DNA of 64,000 bases from Thozetella sp. PMI_491 (Eukaryota; Ascomycota; Sordariomycetes; Chaetosphaeriales; Chaetosphaeriaceae), in NCBI GenBank assembly GCA_021432635.1, contig MU270019.1, positions 682,001-746,000 on the forward strand, given 5' to 3'. Within the stretch, counting starts at the first letter, position 1; each line of letters begins with the position of its first letter. Positions 23,670 to 34,961 of this stretch are shown piece by piece. Under the pieces are notes generated by a model, which saw nothing but the letters and a program-made list of their open reading frames with translations, made no database searches and was not told where the DNA came from. The position numbers and the translations under genes were made by a program.

Positions 23670-26333
23670 TTACATAGAACCTGGTAGGTTGAGATCTCCT
23701 GTCCCAAAGTCGAGCCCGGCTGCATTCAGATGGAGGAGGTCGTGTGCAGCCCAGTTCCCAAACAGATCATCGCAGTTCAGCTCCGGTGCCATAGAGGCAG
23801 GATAGTGAAGCAACTGGCCACCGCTTAGGGGGAATTGTTGACCCCACTGCAGCGCCGAGAGGACGCTCGCGCCTGGGGAGTCAACAGGGCCTCCAGTATG
23901 TTCCGATGTCGCTAGATAGTTCGTCAGCAGAAATTACTCGTGTAGGTCGACGTCCTTCAGTGGAAGGCAGTATCGGCGTGGACGGCGTACACTTTGTCTT
24001 TAAGAATTCTAGATACCGCTGGAGGCAGCGGTATGCTTTGGTGCTCATCATACTAGAACCCCCAACCGATATCAGGTTGTGAAGCGCGTCTCGGAGAAGG
24101 GCTTCTAGGCCAGGCAGGTCGACGCCCAGGCTTGGAAAGGATGCCGTGAAGTCACTAGAGAGTAGCCAGAATCCGAGCAAATGCCAACATATCGTGAGGG
24201 CTATTTTTGGCCAACCAGATTAGGGCTCAGGGCAAACACGAAGGAGTAGAGATTCCATACCCGAGAAATTGCAAGGCCACCAAACGGCATTGCACTCCAA
24301 GAAATGCCTTTGTCGAAGGATGTTTGAAAGAAGATAGTGAAAGCCTTTTACTGCCGCGAGGTCTCTCTTCAGGAGGGAGGCAGCAGTCTCTTGGAGGAGT
24401 AAGCGGTCGCCTTCGGAGTTAGCTACCTGCTCCAGAACGCCGAGAAGAATTGCACCGTGCACCAGGATCTCGGTGCGGTAGTAGTACAGCGACAGGACGA
24501 TTGCGTGTCGGTCCTCGCTGAAAACTGCGGCAGGCCAGGGATCGACGGCTGCCTCTGGCGCAATGATGGACAAGGGCGCTGCTTCCGCACGCCATCGCTC
24601 TAGTCGGAAAGAGAGATCGAGTGTCTTGGCAATGATGTCTTCTAGGGGTGTTCGGCTTGAAGCACCGATGTTGGATTCATACAGCGTCTCGATGGCTATG
24701 CCCATTATCTCGTACACGGATCTGGCGAGGTTAGAGCGGGATATGCGATGATAGGGCGAAGTACGAACGTTAGATGGGCAAAGTACATTGCGCTCTTATT
24801 GGGACGTGAGCGTGAGGGATTGCCTATCCTCTCATGGCGATCTGGGACCAGCACTCTAGGAAGCTGGATGCGGACATGGTTCGGCGGGATGAGACACGGT
24901 CGGCCAAGGGTAGCACTCAATATTCTGCTCGGTGTTAGCCATAGCATGAGCCTAGCGGGGTATCAGCACTTCCCTGTCTTGGTTGACGACGGCTAGCCAT
25001 AACCTAGAACGAAGGTCTTTCTCTGGTACCCCGAGGTACTCGTACGAGGAAGGGGCATGGACCCCAAGCTGGTAACAGATCTTGACGGCGATGGCGTGAG
25101 ACGTGAGGCTAGACATAGCGCGCCGGCTGTTCTGTTCGAAACTGCCCACAAGCAACAGAGCTTGCACTATACCATCGGGTCAGCTCTTTGCGCTTCACAG
25201 GTGAGTCTACCGGGAATGGGTATACAGGTTTCTAGATTGGATACATGCAGGGCCTCGCCGTGTAGCAGTCGCAGGGCTCGACGGTAGAAGGGCTCAGGCG
25301 AGGCCCCATGCATCGTGTAGAGCGCATACGCGAATACGATGCTCAGGAGTGCTTGGAGCGACTGTGAGGATGCATCTTGGCTCTCCGCATGCACTTCGGC
25401 CCGCTCGATCTCCTTAAGCAGAGCAGCCTCGTTGACGTATGGAAGAACAGCTCCAACGGTGTCGAAGAACCGGGTAATTAGCTCAAGAGCAACTCGCCGC
25501 CCCGGGAAGAGCCCGCTGGACAACGCGCCAGGCTCCCCGGGACCGGCCGGGACTGCGGGCCCCGGTATTGGCGCGTTGGGTCTCCCTTGTCCCGGGTCAG
25601 CTGGGGTTAGGGCCGGCGGTAAGCTCTCCTGGTGGGGCCGGATGTCGCGGTGGCCGAGATTCGCGACAGTGGCCGAGAGGAACCGGAATAGCGCATGGTT
25701 GGAGCTGGGACCTGGAAAGGGGGTCAGGAGCGGATGTTTTCAGGCCGCGCGCGGCAGACTCACCGAAGTAGCCAGTGTCGCCCGGGAGGCGATCAAAAAT
25801 CTTCGTCGCTGCGGCGTCGGCCGGCGATTCGGCGCTCGAGATCTGGTCGCTACGGTCCATGTCCGATGCAGCGGCGGAGAGCAGACGGGAGCGAGGTGTC
25901 TCGCCGGCCGGGCTGTCATGGCCGCCGTGGACGGAATGGCCCCGTGTGTGCTTCTCCAACGGATTGTTAACGTCCGTCGTCGACCGACTGGCCCTATCCG
26001 ATCCCGCGATCAGTTTCCCATGCGCACGCGCGCCAAAGTAAAATAAAAATAAGTAAAACGTCAACTAGATCTTACCGGCGGCCCTCTCGGCGGTGCAGCC
26101 GCTTGTCGCGGTCATTGAGCGAGTAGACGCACTCTATGCCGAGCTTCACGCATCGCTCGCAGACAGGTCTGCCGCCATCGCACTGTGGCGGCGGCGCTCA
26201 GCCGCACATCAGCTGTGCGCTCGAGAAAGCGTGGGAGGAAGGGCTCGGCGCTTACTTTTGATTTTTTGACCTTGCATCCATTGCAGGCGAGAAAGGCCCT
26301 CGGCCGTTTCGTCAGCTCCCGGCCCGTATTCAT
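23670..26333 (-). CDS. Zn2Cys6 transcription factor with Fungal_trans domain
   Basis: Nuclear binuclear zinc-cluster regulator. The first exon (26333-26256) ends inside the zinc cluster at CNGCKVKKSK. The second (26182-26076) continues with CDGGRPVCERCVKLGIEC, together giving CX2CX6CX6CX2CX6C. The third exon starts at 25993. An acidic/Pro-rich linker follows, including GDTGYFG, then PSSNHALFRFLSATV and a middle homology region. That region has RFFDTVGAVLPYVNEA, the helix LQALLSIVFAYALYTMHG, ICYQLGVH and RSRLWLAVVNQDR, then TLGRPCLIPP, typical of Fungal_trans (PF04082). The predicted stop at 23670 follows a tail reading GLDFGTGDLNLPGS. Downstream exons between 25.2 and 24.2 kb were joined by family pattern, so inner boundaries are approximate. 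It is convergent with the FAD monooxygenase and may regulate it. Confidence 0.85.
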
Positions 26334-26650
26334 CTTGACGGGCGGGAGAGCACGTCGTGGACCGGGCGTATGAAACGTCGAGAGGGCGGCTGCGTCAGGT
26401 GACGCGTGCGGACATATAACCCCCGGCGATGGCTTGGTTTACAGCGAACGCTAGGAATGCGGGGGCGGGGCTCAGCACCCGTTATAGCGATGCACCGACA
26501 ACTTGGGTATAAGGAATAACCTTAAACTGCTAGTTACCTAGTCTACAGGAATACTGTGATGCGCTGTTTCTCCTCCTAGTGGAGCCCCCGGGGATCTAAA
26601 CCCCCTCCTACCTTACATGCTCTTACAAAAGCCACTGCGGTAGTGAAAGC

Positions 26651-28026
26651 TTATGGCTGAGTACCCGGAGGAGTCCCATGGAGACCTCTAGATACCCTCG
26701 CCATCCCCAACGGCCACACCATGTATTGCTTGTAACTGCTAGGCAGCCCCTCACTGATCTTCTCGACCCATGCCAGCAGCACAGCTCGTGGGAACGCAAA
26801 TGGCTCCGCACCTGGTCCCAAGGTTGCGTCTTCCAACAGCCAGTATAGCATGAGCAGGTGTGCAAAGAGGACCTGAGCGGTACAGTTTTGCGTGTCCGTG
26901 AATGCCCGAAACTCCTCGTCGCTGAGCTTGTTAGTCATTGCGAAGCAGGGAACAATCTCCAAGCATGCTGTGACTGCGTTAGCGTTGCTATCTCTTCGGC
27001 CGACAAATAAGTTGGTTGGGCGCCAGAACCTTCTATGAGGGAAGTACGGGCCTGCGTGGCTATCCGTTCCAAGACCGCGGAGTATAAAACTTCCGAGACG
27101 CTTCGGCATAATGGCGTTAGCGTCTTGAGCGACGCCGAGAAGTCGTCGAGAGCATCTAGCGTTGAGGCGGACGGGACCCCTGGTGTGACAAGCCGGTTCC
27201 TCATGGATTCGACGTAGGCATCTCGGGTGAAGTCTTTGAACGATGAGTGCTCGAACGCGGGCGAGACGGCGCCGGAGATGACCATCCAGCCCCTCAGAAG
27301 CGACAGGAATTCCATCATGCCGTCTTCCATGTACGAGGTCTGGAAGGTCAATATCATAATTGCGGCGCGCCGAGCATCTCCGCCCGCGTGGCATGGGCCA
27401 CACGGCTCCGACAGCGAGGCGTTGAGGGTTCTGATCGCTCGTACGCGGTGGCGGAGCGCCTGGAGCGAATAGTCTCCGCTTGTAGACACCGTCAGATGCT
27501 GCGCTGCCATACCCAGCATGGCGTATACTAAAAATTCGTACTGGCAACTGTGTCAGCACGCTGGCATGTTAGCTGCGAGGCCGGCCTAGCGACCTACCTC
27601 TAGCGCATTGGCCGCGATGTTGTGCCACACGGCATCACAGCCATAGGGGAGCCAGGGACGGGCCGCGATGATGAAATGATGGAAGAACCGAAGGTCGTCA
27701 AATTCAAGGTCGGCGCGAGTGGAGCGAACTACTAGTGCCTTCGAAAAGGGTGGAGTGGCAGGTTGATTGCTCGGGACGGGGTACTCGCAGGTCAGGGCCA
27801 ACCTTGTGCAGCCCGAGCATCGGGGCCGCCCCTCGGTGCACTTCACACGCCGTCTCTTACAAGTGTAACAGCCTCTTCTAGACTTAAAGAACCTTTTACT
27901 TGGTCTTGGTCGCCTCCGGGGTTTGTCTGTTATCGCAGTGTCAAATGGAGGTGGGCGAGCATCTGCGACAGGAGGAGTTGGGCAGGTCGATTCCACTACC
28001 GTATCGTGGTCCGACATTTCCAACAT
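26651..28026 (-). CDS. Zn2Cys6 transcription factor, Upc2-like (Fungal_trans_2 type)
   Basis: Second zinc-cluster regulator, of a different family from its neighbour. Three exons are inferred. The first runs from the ATG at 28026 to a GTAGGT donor after NALE near 27598. The second begins YEFLVYAMLGMAAQHL and ends near LIE. The third resumes with ACLEIVPCFAMTNKLS and stops at 26651. The basic RPSKRFFKSRRG precedes the cluster with Cys at residues 53, 56, 63, 70, 73 and 80 (CYTCKRRRVKC, then CSGC). After it comes DLEFDDLRFFHHFI, a hallmark of the Upc2/Ecm22-like group. The C-terminal YMVWPLGMARVSRG also fits. Upc2 controls sterol uptake and synthesis in yeast, but whether that holds here is unknown. 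It is divergent from an RTA1-like gene 680 bp away, a plausible target. Confidence 0.85.
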
Positions 28027-28708
28027 TCCGTCGTACAGCCCTTCTAAATGGGAAGTAAAAGATCGCGCTCCGGCTTACAATGCACAGTGAGTGCCCTAGC
28101 TCGGTGTAGTAGACAGTGGCCTGTGTAGGTAAAAATTCTAGCACAATACCGAGGCTTGATACCAACGCCCACACGAGAATGGTACGTAATTCCTGCCCGG
28201 CCGCGAATTCGAGGGGCTCAGCCACAGGGGGGAGGTTAGAGCAGTTGCTGACGGCTTGGCGGCTCAACTTCAGCCGCGTGCGAAGCGACAAAAGATGCGA
28301 GGAAAGCGACGAACTGGCCAATGAGAATCGGTTCAGTTTGGCCCGTTACCAAACCTAAGAGGCTGCCGTTCTGCGCCAAGACAAGGCGTTGACTACCTTA
28401 CCTAAAGGACGGCGGTCGGACGACGGCTGCAGTGTACAAGCCCGCGTTTACAAAATGAGTGCATACGGGGCTCGTGGAACCCCATTGGATCATTGCTCGC
28501 TTTCCTCTCGCTCTGGTGGCCTAGGGGCAGAATGCCGCGAAGTCGTTCAGGGCTTTTATCGCGGTGAGACACGGCCAGAGACTATGCGCTTTCGAGTTTG
28601 GAGATATATAAACTTTGATCAAGACATGCGCCGACCACCGCAAGAGAGTTGTATTGCAATGTACACACTGCAAGCGTTGTGAACAAATTTTCCCAAGGTT
28701 CATGCTCA
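28027..28708. promoter_or_regulatory. Divergent promoter region of Upc2-like factor and RTA1-like gene
   Basis: About 680 bp lie between two divergent start codons. A TATATAAA box at 28605-28612 sits about 97 bp before the RTA1-like ATG. No other feature is supported. Confidence 0.5.
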
Positions 28709-29911
28709 ATGGCAACCTCGACGCTCGCCGCCTCTACGTCTACCGCCTCGGCTGAGGCGCCAACGTGCACCACAGCAGTGCCCGACCACTACGGTCATGT
28801 TCCACCTGACGCCTGCAACGCTAACTACGGCTTCTATCCTAGCTGGGAGTGGAATCTTGTCTTCGCGATCGGCTTTGCGCTCACAACTCTGGTGCATCTC
28901 GTTCAGGCTGTTACCTACAAAAAGGCAAACCCCCTTCATACTGCCACCCATCGTCGGCTAGTGCTAACTAGCCTTCGCTATAGGCATTCTGCTGGGTGAT
29001 CATCATGGGTGCCCTCTGGGAGACGTGCTGCTTTGCGCTCCGGACCCTGGGCGCCCATGACCAGCAAAACCTGGACTACGTCATCTTCTCGACTCTCCTA
29101 TTCCTACTCGCGCCTCTATGTGAGACCTCCCACTAGTTTGGCAGAAGGCTCAGCTGTGCGGGACACTGGAGAGCTAACAAGGATAGGGATCAACGCGTTT
29201 ATATATATGGTGGTTGCTAGGCTCACGCATTTTCTCGTCCCAGAGCGCCGACTGCTACGTATCCAAGCCTCGTGGCTCGCGAAGCTCTTCGTATTAGCCG
29301 ATGTTGTGTCGTTCGGCATCCAAGCCGCTGGTGGTTCGATGCTAGCGGACTCCGACGGTCCCAACAAGGTCTCCACCGGGCAGCATATCTACATGGCGGG
29401 CATTGGGGTGCAGCTCGTCTTCGTCCTAGTCTTTATCTCCTTTGGCGTGGCTTTTGTGGGGCAGCTGGCCGTTCTAAGCCGCGACGATCTGGTCGAGCGG
29501 AGAGGGAAGTGGCTATGGCCACTAGTACTATCTGTCTTTATAGTTCTCGTTCTCATCGTGGTACGTCCAGCTAGTGATAGATGCTCGCCTCGTGGTGCGG
29601 CTTTGCTGACTGAGACACAGATCCGCATCATCTTTCGGCTCATCGAGTTTAGCATGGGGGTGTCCTCTTCCAATCCGATCCTGCAGCACGAAGCATACCA
29701 GCTCTCCCTGCACGCATTCCTCATGCTTATCGCGTTGGCGTTGCTCAACGCCGTGCATCCCGGCAGGGTACTACAGGGCCCGGAGAGTAGCTTTCCCCGG
29801 GGATCCTGGAAGGGGTGGAGGTGGAAGAGGGGCGGCAAGAATGTAACAGAATTTGTCCCCATGGACTCACTAGAGCACACGAGATGCCTCGAAAGGGCCT
29901 CCAATGCTTAA
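28709..29911 (+). CDS. RTA1-like lipid-translocating exporter family protein
   Basis: Seven-helix membrane protein of the RTA1/RTM1/RSB1 family, tied in yeasts to resistance to sterol-acting drugs and to long-chain base export. Four exons (28709-28924, 28984-29119, 29187-29560, 29621-29911) keep phase and give 338 residues. The first intron appears to be GC-AG: only a GC donor at 28925 joins TYKK to AFCWVIIMGALWETCCF, and no GT site fits. Landmarks are NYGFYPSWEWN before helix 1, GALWETCCFALRTLG, PLWINAFIYM, LFVLADVVSFGIQAAGGSM (the family signature), GQHIYMAGIG, and IRIIFRLIEFSMG with HEAYQ. An upstream in-frame ATG at 28649 is less likely because it would overlap the space after the TATA box. 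It sits divergently next to an Upc2-like regulator. Confidence 0.92.
28925..28983 (+). other. GC-AG intron of the RTA1-like gene
   Basis: A 59-nt intron with donor AAG|GCAAAC, a branch-like GCTAAC and acceptor TATAG. The junction restores TYKKAFCW in frame. Confidence 0.75.
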
Positions 29912-30010
29912 AGCTGGTTCAAGAGGGACTGTGCTTATCCTGAATGCCGACGGATTGGCTACAGGTAGACTATCTGGGTAGAGGGGTTTGGCGTCTTCTT
30001 CGAAATTGCT

Positions 30011-31390
30011 TCAGTCACAGCTTTCGCCCAATATCCATCTTCGCGTTCTATCGGTTCGGTAGTTCATCTGGACGATAAACTTGGAAAATTCGTCGAGCTC
30101 GTCCGATGTAGGCTGAGAGAAGAGCTTCTCCGTCTCCCCGATGTGCAAGAAGCCCGCACCATGCTCGGCGCAGACTTTGGCCCACTGAAAAGCGTTGCGG
30201 GCATCCCAGGTACCCTTCCGCGAAGTGAACATCAGGCCGCCGGGACAGTTGACCGTCTGGTCTCGCAACAGAAGGTAGAGGGTCTCGACGCTGCGGGCGA
30301 CCAACCAGGTCCGGCGCACGCTCTCAGTCAGCAGCCAAGTATGCCACAAAGCGGCCTCTTGTTCTGCGACAGCCAGCTCCTGCCAGATGGCATTGAAGCA
30401 CGGGCCTAGTGAGTTCTCGCCATCCATGTTTCCGGCGTTGGCGGCCGAAGCAGGCGCACTGATCACCTCTGAAACGAGGAGCTGCCCTGTTGCCGCCGCG
30501 TGGGCAGTGGCTTTGCGCATCTCTTCAGGCCATAGAGCCAAGAGTGGGAGATGCTTCTCGGCCACATGGCGTTGACGGATGTCGCCGTGGAATAGACCGA
30601 TAGCGAGATAGACGGTCAGCGCCTGCACGCGGCTCAAGTGTGCCATGACATCGAGCTGTCTCAATTGTGGAGTTATTCTCTCCGGGAGAAACGTCCCCGA
30701 GGCTGTTGAGCGCTGCCTCTCGGTGGCGACTAGATCCGTGAGCTGGGTCTCTATGATGCGGAACACCATCTGTTCCGTGGCCGGAGTCCGGTGGACGTAG
30801 CTAGACAGCGCCGTGAAGGCACTGCAGATGGCATGCGGGATGTGGGAAGCATAGAGTTGCTCGTGGACAAATGGATTGCTACCATGTGTCACCCAATCCG
30901 CAAGCCAGGCCAGCACAATGGAGGAAAATTCTCCCAGCATGCCGTGCTCTACCCGCCGATTGGGTACGGCCACCAGCGCGACCGTCTCCCATGTCTCGGG
31001 TCGGAGGAACCAGGCAGACTGCACATCCTCCAGCGATGGGTAGTTCGACCCGGAGGAAGTTTGCCCCGAGGGTACCGGACTAGGCGCTGTGGTGCTGGCG
31101 GGGGAGGCCACGACCACGTCCGCCCCGCCGACGCTGTGTCGCTCGGTGCTGGAGCTCTCACTCCCTGGAGTGGCTAGTCCGGGGTGCATTAGCTCACTGG
31201 GCGGGAAAGGTGCATCGGACGAGATGCGGTCGCTCGGGCGAACAGCATGTACCAGGCTGCTACTGAGGGTAGAGGAGTAGGTGCAGTCGAGCCTGAGCCG
31301 GGTGCAGCGTTCGCAGGCGGGCAACTGCCTACCGCACCTGCGCTTGGCCTTGGAACACGCACCACAGGCCTTCACGTTCACTGAGATCAT
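30011..31390 (-). CDS. Zn2Cys6 transcription factor, single exon
   Basis: Intronless 459-residue zinc-cluster regulator. The cluster is at the very N-terminus with Cys at residues 9, 12, 19, 26, 29 and 36 (CGACSKAKRRC then CERC). A Ser/Pro-rich linker of about 80 residues follows. The remainder is a helical effector region with SAWFLRPETWETVALVAVPN, then LAWLADWVTHGSNPFVHEQL, HIPHAICSAFTALSSY, and QALTVYLAIGLFHGDIRQR. The layout is common among orphan pathway-specific regulators in secondary-metabolism or catabolic clusters. It is the third zinc-cluster gene within 8 kb and is convergent with the RTA1-like gene (stops about 100 bp apart). It is divergent from the rhamnogalacturonan lyase across 1.4 kb, so it could control either. 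The target is unknown. Confidence 0.88.
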   Translation of the reverse strand: MISVNVKACGACSKAKRRCGRQLPACERCTRLRLDCTYSSTLSSSLVHAVRPSDRISSDAPFPPSELMHPGLATPGSESSSTERHSVGGADVVVASPASTTAPSPVPSGQTSSGSNYPSLEDVQSAWFLRPETWETVALVAVPNRRVEHGMLGEFSSIVLAWLADWVTHGSNPFVHEQLYASHIPHAICSAFTALSSYVHRTPATEQMVFRIIETQLTDLVATERQRSTASGTFLPERITPQLRQLDVMAHLSRVQALTVYLAIGLFHGDIRQRHVAEKHLPLLALWPEEMRKATAHAAATGQLLVSEVISAPASAANAGNMDGENSLGPCFNAIWQELAVAEQEAALWHTWLLTESVRRTWLVARSVETLYLLLRDQTVNCPGGLMFTSRKGTWDARNAFQWAKVCAEHGAGFLHIGETEKLFSQPTSDELDEFSKFIVQMNYRTDRTRRWILGESCD

Positions 31391-32816
31391 CTCTGCCCTG
31401 TCAACTCGCGGCCGCGACGGAGAAGCTTCAGTACGGATGCCGCCGTCGAGGGAAGGAGCGGTCAGACCACAAAATCACCCCTTGCGAGGATGGCTATGGT
31501 GGGGTCCGATCCTTGCTTGCCCTTGTGTCGTCCTCGTTATCGAAACCCTAGGATACACTCGATCCAGTGCTCGCCTTGCTTGGGGCACTTTCGACCGTGA
31601 ATCCCGCTTATGCCGCTTTGCTGATGACCGATGCGGTGATCACGTAACCAGCGGGTGGTCCGTCGCCTTCACCCGCTCCTGCGGAGTCTAGCCCAGATCG
31701 GCAAAGTGCGTTCCGCATCCGCCACCACGTCATGCTTTCTCTCTAGACGCTGACTCGTCGCTGGCTAACAAAGAAGTACCTACATCGGACGAACGTGTTG
31801 CCAAGTAGGATAGGGGCGCAGGGGTAGCGGCGAAAGTCCCAGCGCAAAAGCCGGCAGCAGATCCCCACCACGCTGTCCACGGCATGCCCAGCCATTTGGC
31901 ACGCAAGCAGGCGAGGCAGCCAACGGTGAATCTAGTAGATCGTGCTGCTCGATCGCCCGGGGTGCACGTGTGGGGTACATGAGCAAATGGAAGTCGTCTG
32001 CACTGGGCGGGCGGGCGCAATGATTCTACTCGCGGAGAAACCAGCGCCCGGAAATTTCAGGGGGGAGTGGGGGGTGCCGCGATGCCCCGTATTTACGCGC
32101 AGCGGCATCCCTTGCCCTGTTCGCTATTACTGCGCCAGTCATATTCTTAGGCCGACGAGCAGGATTCTTCTGGGGGATAGAGAGGGGTTGCAGTATTGCA
32201 TTTCCCTCTGGCCTCCAAGTACGTTCTCCCCGCATACGAGGAAAATTGCGCTCGTCGTCGGGGATATCTGAGCCGAGGCTGGGTTCCAGGCAGGCGACCG
32301 CGAGGGGAGGTGGTAGGCTTGTGTTAGGGGGCAGTGTAAGGTTATTAGTGGTTCGAATACAAGGTGTGGTTGGTCCTGCTATCTAGCTATCTAGCTAGCT
32401 GCCAATCGACGTTAGATGTCAGACGGAGAGACTGGGTAGGGGGTACGAAAGTCTCTGCCCGGGAGTTCGGGACAGCTGGAGACCAGATTAGGCCCATGGT
32501 AGTTTATCGCTGTATCGTGCCGCCCCTGGCGCAAATCCACATCAATACGGGGTATCTAGCTTGGCTTAACCGACCTGGCGGGCTAAGGTTTCATCGCATT
32601 AATATGACGGTACTGTAGCGACCACAATATATGCCGCCGCCTTGGCATGTCCCTTTCGGAAATATTCTGGGCGAGGTCGTGATAGTTTAACTCCGCTCAC
32701 CAGTGGGTACCCGACCTCTCATCGCTACCTTAAATCATGGCCCGCACTCCCCTTTGGCCTCGTTGATTCTCGCCGGAGGACCCAGCCCTCAGGTTCGTCA
32801 ATCCCGCCAAGCCAAG
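31391..32816. other. Intergenic between zinc-cluster gene and PL4 lyase
   Basis: A 1.4-kb divergent intergenic region that must hold both promoters. Short CTAG-rich repeats (CTATCTAGCTATCTAG) lie near 32,380-32,400. No coding gene is supported. Confidence 0.5.
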
Positions 32817-34594
32817 ATGAGGTTCTCTGCGCTCTCCTTCGCCCTGTCGGCGTGGCCGGCCTATGTCGCCGCCATCACCGTCTCCACTTCCGACTCGGCC
32901 TACACCATCAACACTGAGAGCACCTATGGCTTCGTGACCACCATCAGCCGCTCCACCTGCGACATCACGTCGCTCAAGTTCAACGGCGTGGAGTACCAAT
33001 ATGGCAGCACTTACAGCCATATTGCGTCCGGCCTGGGAACCGGCACGGCAGTCTCGTATAGCACCAATGGTAAGGGCTGCATCCAAGCTGGAGTCCGAGA
33101 TGGCGAGCTGACGCAGGTTAGGCAACTATGTGATCGTCAAATGCGTCCAGACCGGCTCGCTCTTTGACCTCACCCACTACATGGTGTTTGGAAATGCCGA
33201 GAACAACATCTACATGGGCACGTACACGAACGCGGAGCCCAACGTCGGCGAGCTGCGCTACATCTTCCGTCTGACCAACCTAAACGAGGCCTACCCCTTC
33301 GGAAACGTCTCCAACACGGCGGGAGGCACCGAACTTGAGGCCACGGACGTCTACTCCGTCAACGGTGTCACCCGAAGCAAGGTTCGAGCCCGCCAAGGCA
33401 ACTTGGTTACAATCAGAGCCCTATAGCTAACAACCGTGAGTAGTTCTACTCGTCGCAGCGCTTTATTGATGACAGCGTCTACTGTGCCACCAATCTCGCC
33501 GCGTCGGTGCACGGCTGCTGGGTGCGCCCGACCGCGGGGGCCACGGAGAAGAGCTCTGGCGGGCCGTTCTTCCGCGACATCGATCTGAACTACGGCGGTA
33601 GCTACCACTCGGTAACCTACTACATGAACTCAGGCCACGTGCAGACCGAGTCTTATCGCCAGGGATTCCACGGCCCTTACGTCTTCGCCTTCACGCGCAG
33701 CGGCGTTCCGAAGGCTAGCGAGTTTGACGTCTCGTTCTTCGAGAACCTCGGCCTTACGGGCTACACCAAGACCTCTGGCCGTGGTTACGTCAAGGGCACC
33801 GCCTCAGGTGTCTCAACCAGCCTTCCGATCGCCGTACACTGGTACAACAGCAACTACCAGTACTGGGCGTACGCCTCGTCCTCGGGCTCCTTCACCTCCC
33901 CGGCCATGGTTGCTGGCTCCTATACTATGAAGCTGTACCAGGATGAGTTCCTCGCCGCTACCTCTACGGTGTCGGTGTCGGCCGGAGCTACCGCCTCGGC
34001 CAATATCGCTGCGACGGCCACGGCCCTGACCGCGTCGCGAACTACCCTCCTCAAGTTCGGCGAGTACGACGGCAAGCCCACGGGCTTCCGCAACGCCGAC
34101 AACCAGCTGCGCATGCATCCCTCCGACAGCCGCATGTCCAGCTGGTCGCCCGGCACGGTGACCAAGGCCTCGGACTGGCCCATGGCCATCTTCATGGACG
34201 TCAACAACGGCCAGAAAATCTCGTTCTCGCTGTCGAGCGCTGTCAGTGCCACGGCGACCCTCCGCATCGCCACGACCCTCTCCTTCGGCGGCGGCCGCCC
34301 GCAGGCAACGGTGAACTCGTACGCCTGCTCCGCTCCCGCTGCGCCGACAAAAATCGACAGCCGTGGCGTGACCAGGGGCGCCTATCGCGGATATGGAGAG
34401 ATCTACGAGTGCAGCATCCCTAGCGGCACATTAACCAGCGGAACCAACATGATCACTATCAACGTCATCTCCGGGAGCGGTGGCTCGGCATACTTGAGCC
34501 CCAACGTGGTAAGTGGAAATCGCCATGGATTTGAGAATTATCGACGTCTAACTAGATACTACAGATCTTCGACGCCATTGAGGTATTCTATTAG
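32817..34594 (+). CDS. Rhamnogalacturonan lyase, PL4 family, secreted
   Basis: Secreted lyase that cuts the rhamnose-galacturonate backbone of rhamnogalacturonan I by beta-elimination. Four exons (32817-33069, 33122-33381, 33444-34508, 34565-34594) give 535 residues. The N-terminus MRFSALSFALSAWPAYVAA is a signal peptide. Next come ITVSTSDSAYTINTESTYGF and ISRSTCDITSLKFNGVEYQY, the start of the PL4 catalytic beta-sandwich. Later marks are YMVFGNAENNIYMGTYT, RFIDDSVYC, HGCWVRPT, SGGPFFRDI, and HVQTESYRQGFHGPYVFAF, which should carry the catalytic His. A fibronectin-like middle domain and a C-terminal carbohydrate-binding-like domain (LKFGEYDGKPTGFRNAD) follow. The tiny last exon encodes IFDAIEVFY, the usual PL4 end. 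The gene is intact and implies pectin breakdown. Confidence 0.94.
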
Positions 34595-34620
34595 TCGTCG
34601 TCGTCGTCGTCGTCGTCGTC
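34595..34620. repeat. (TCG)n microsatellite
   Basis: About 8.7 perfect TCG units start immediately after the PL4 stop codon. If the last PL4 intron were retained, the frame would run through this repeat and end in an arginine-rich tail. Confidence 0.9.
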
Positions 34621-34961
34621 ATCGTTAGTGGTCCTAGTCCAGCTTTACTGGCTAGTGCTAAGTTGGGCTTTGAAGGCCAGGGAACTTACTTCGGCCTAAT
34701 GGTGAAAAAAAAAAGGTTCTCCTATACAGAAGAAATCTTTCCATTTCCTCCACGCAAAACTCCTAGCCGTGGTAACATTTGCATTATCTCCATGCCACAT
34801 CCAGCGCTATTGTGGAGGTGAACCCCGAAAATGCAGGAATTTGAATGCCGGTATAAACGACATTTTGTCCTAAACACTTCCTATGGCACGCTATAAAAGG
34901 GGGGAGGAAGGGGAGACTTAAAGAGAGAAAGAGACTAGTATCTCTTGGGTTATAGCTCTAG

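Noticed and set aside
23670-31390. Secondary-metabolite gene cluster
   Set aside because: No polyketide synthase, NRPS, terpene cyclase or DMATS core enzyme is present. Regulators and one monooxygenase alone do not support it.
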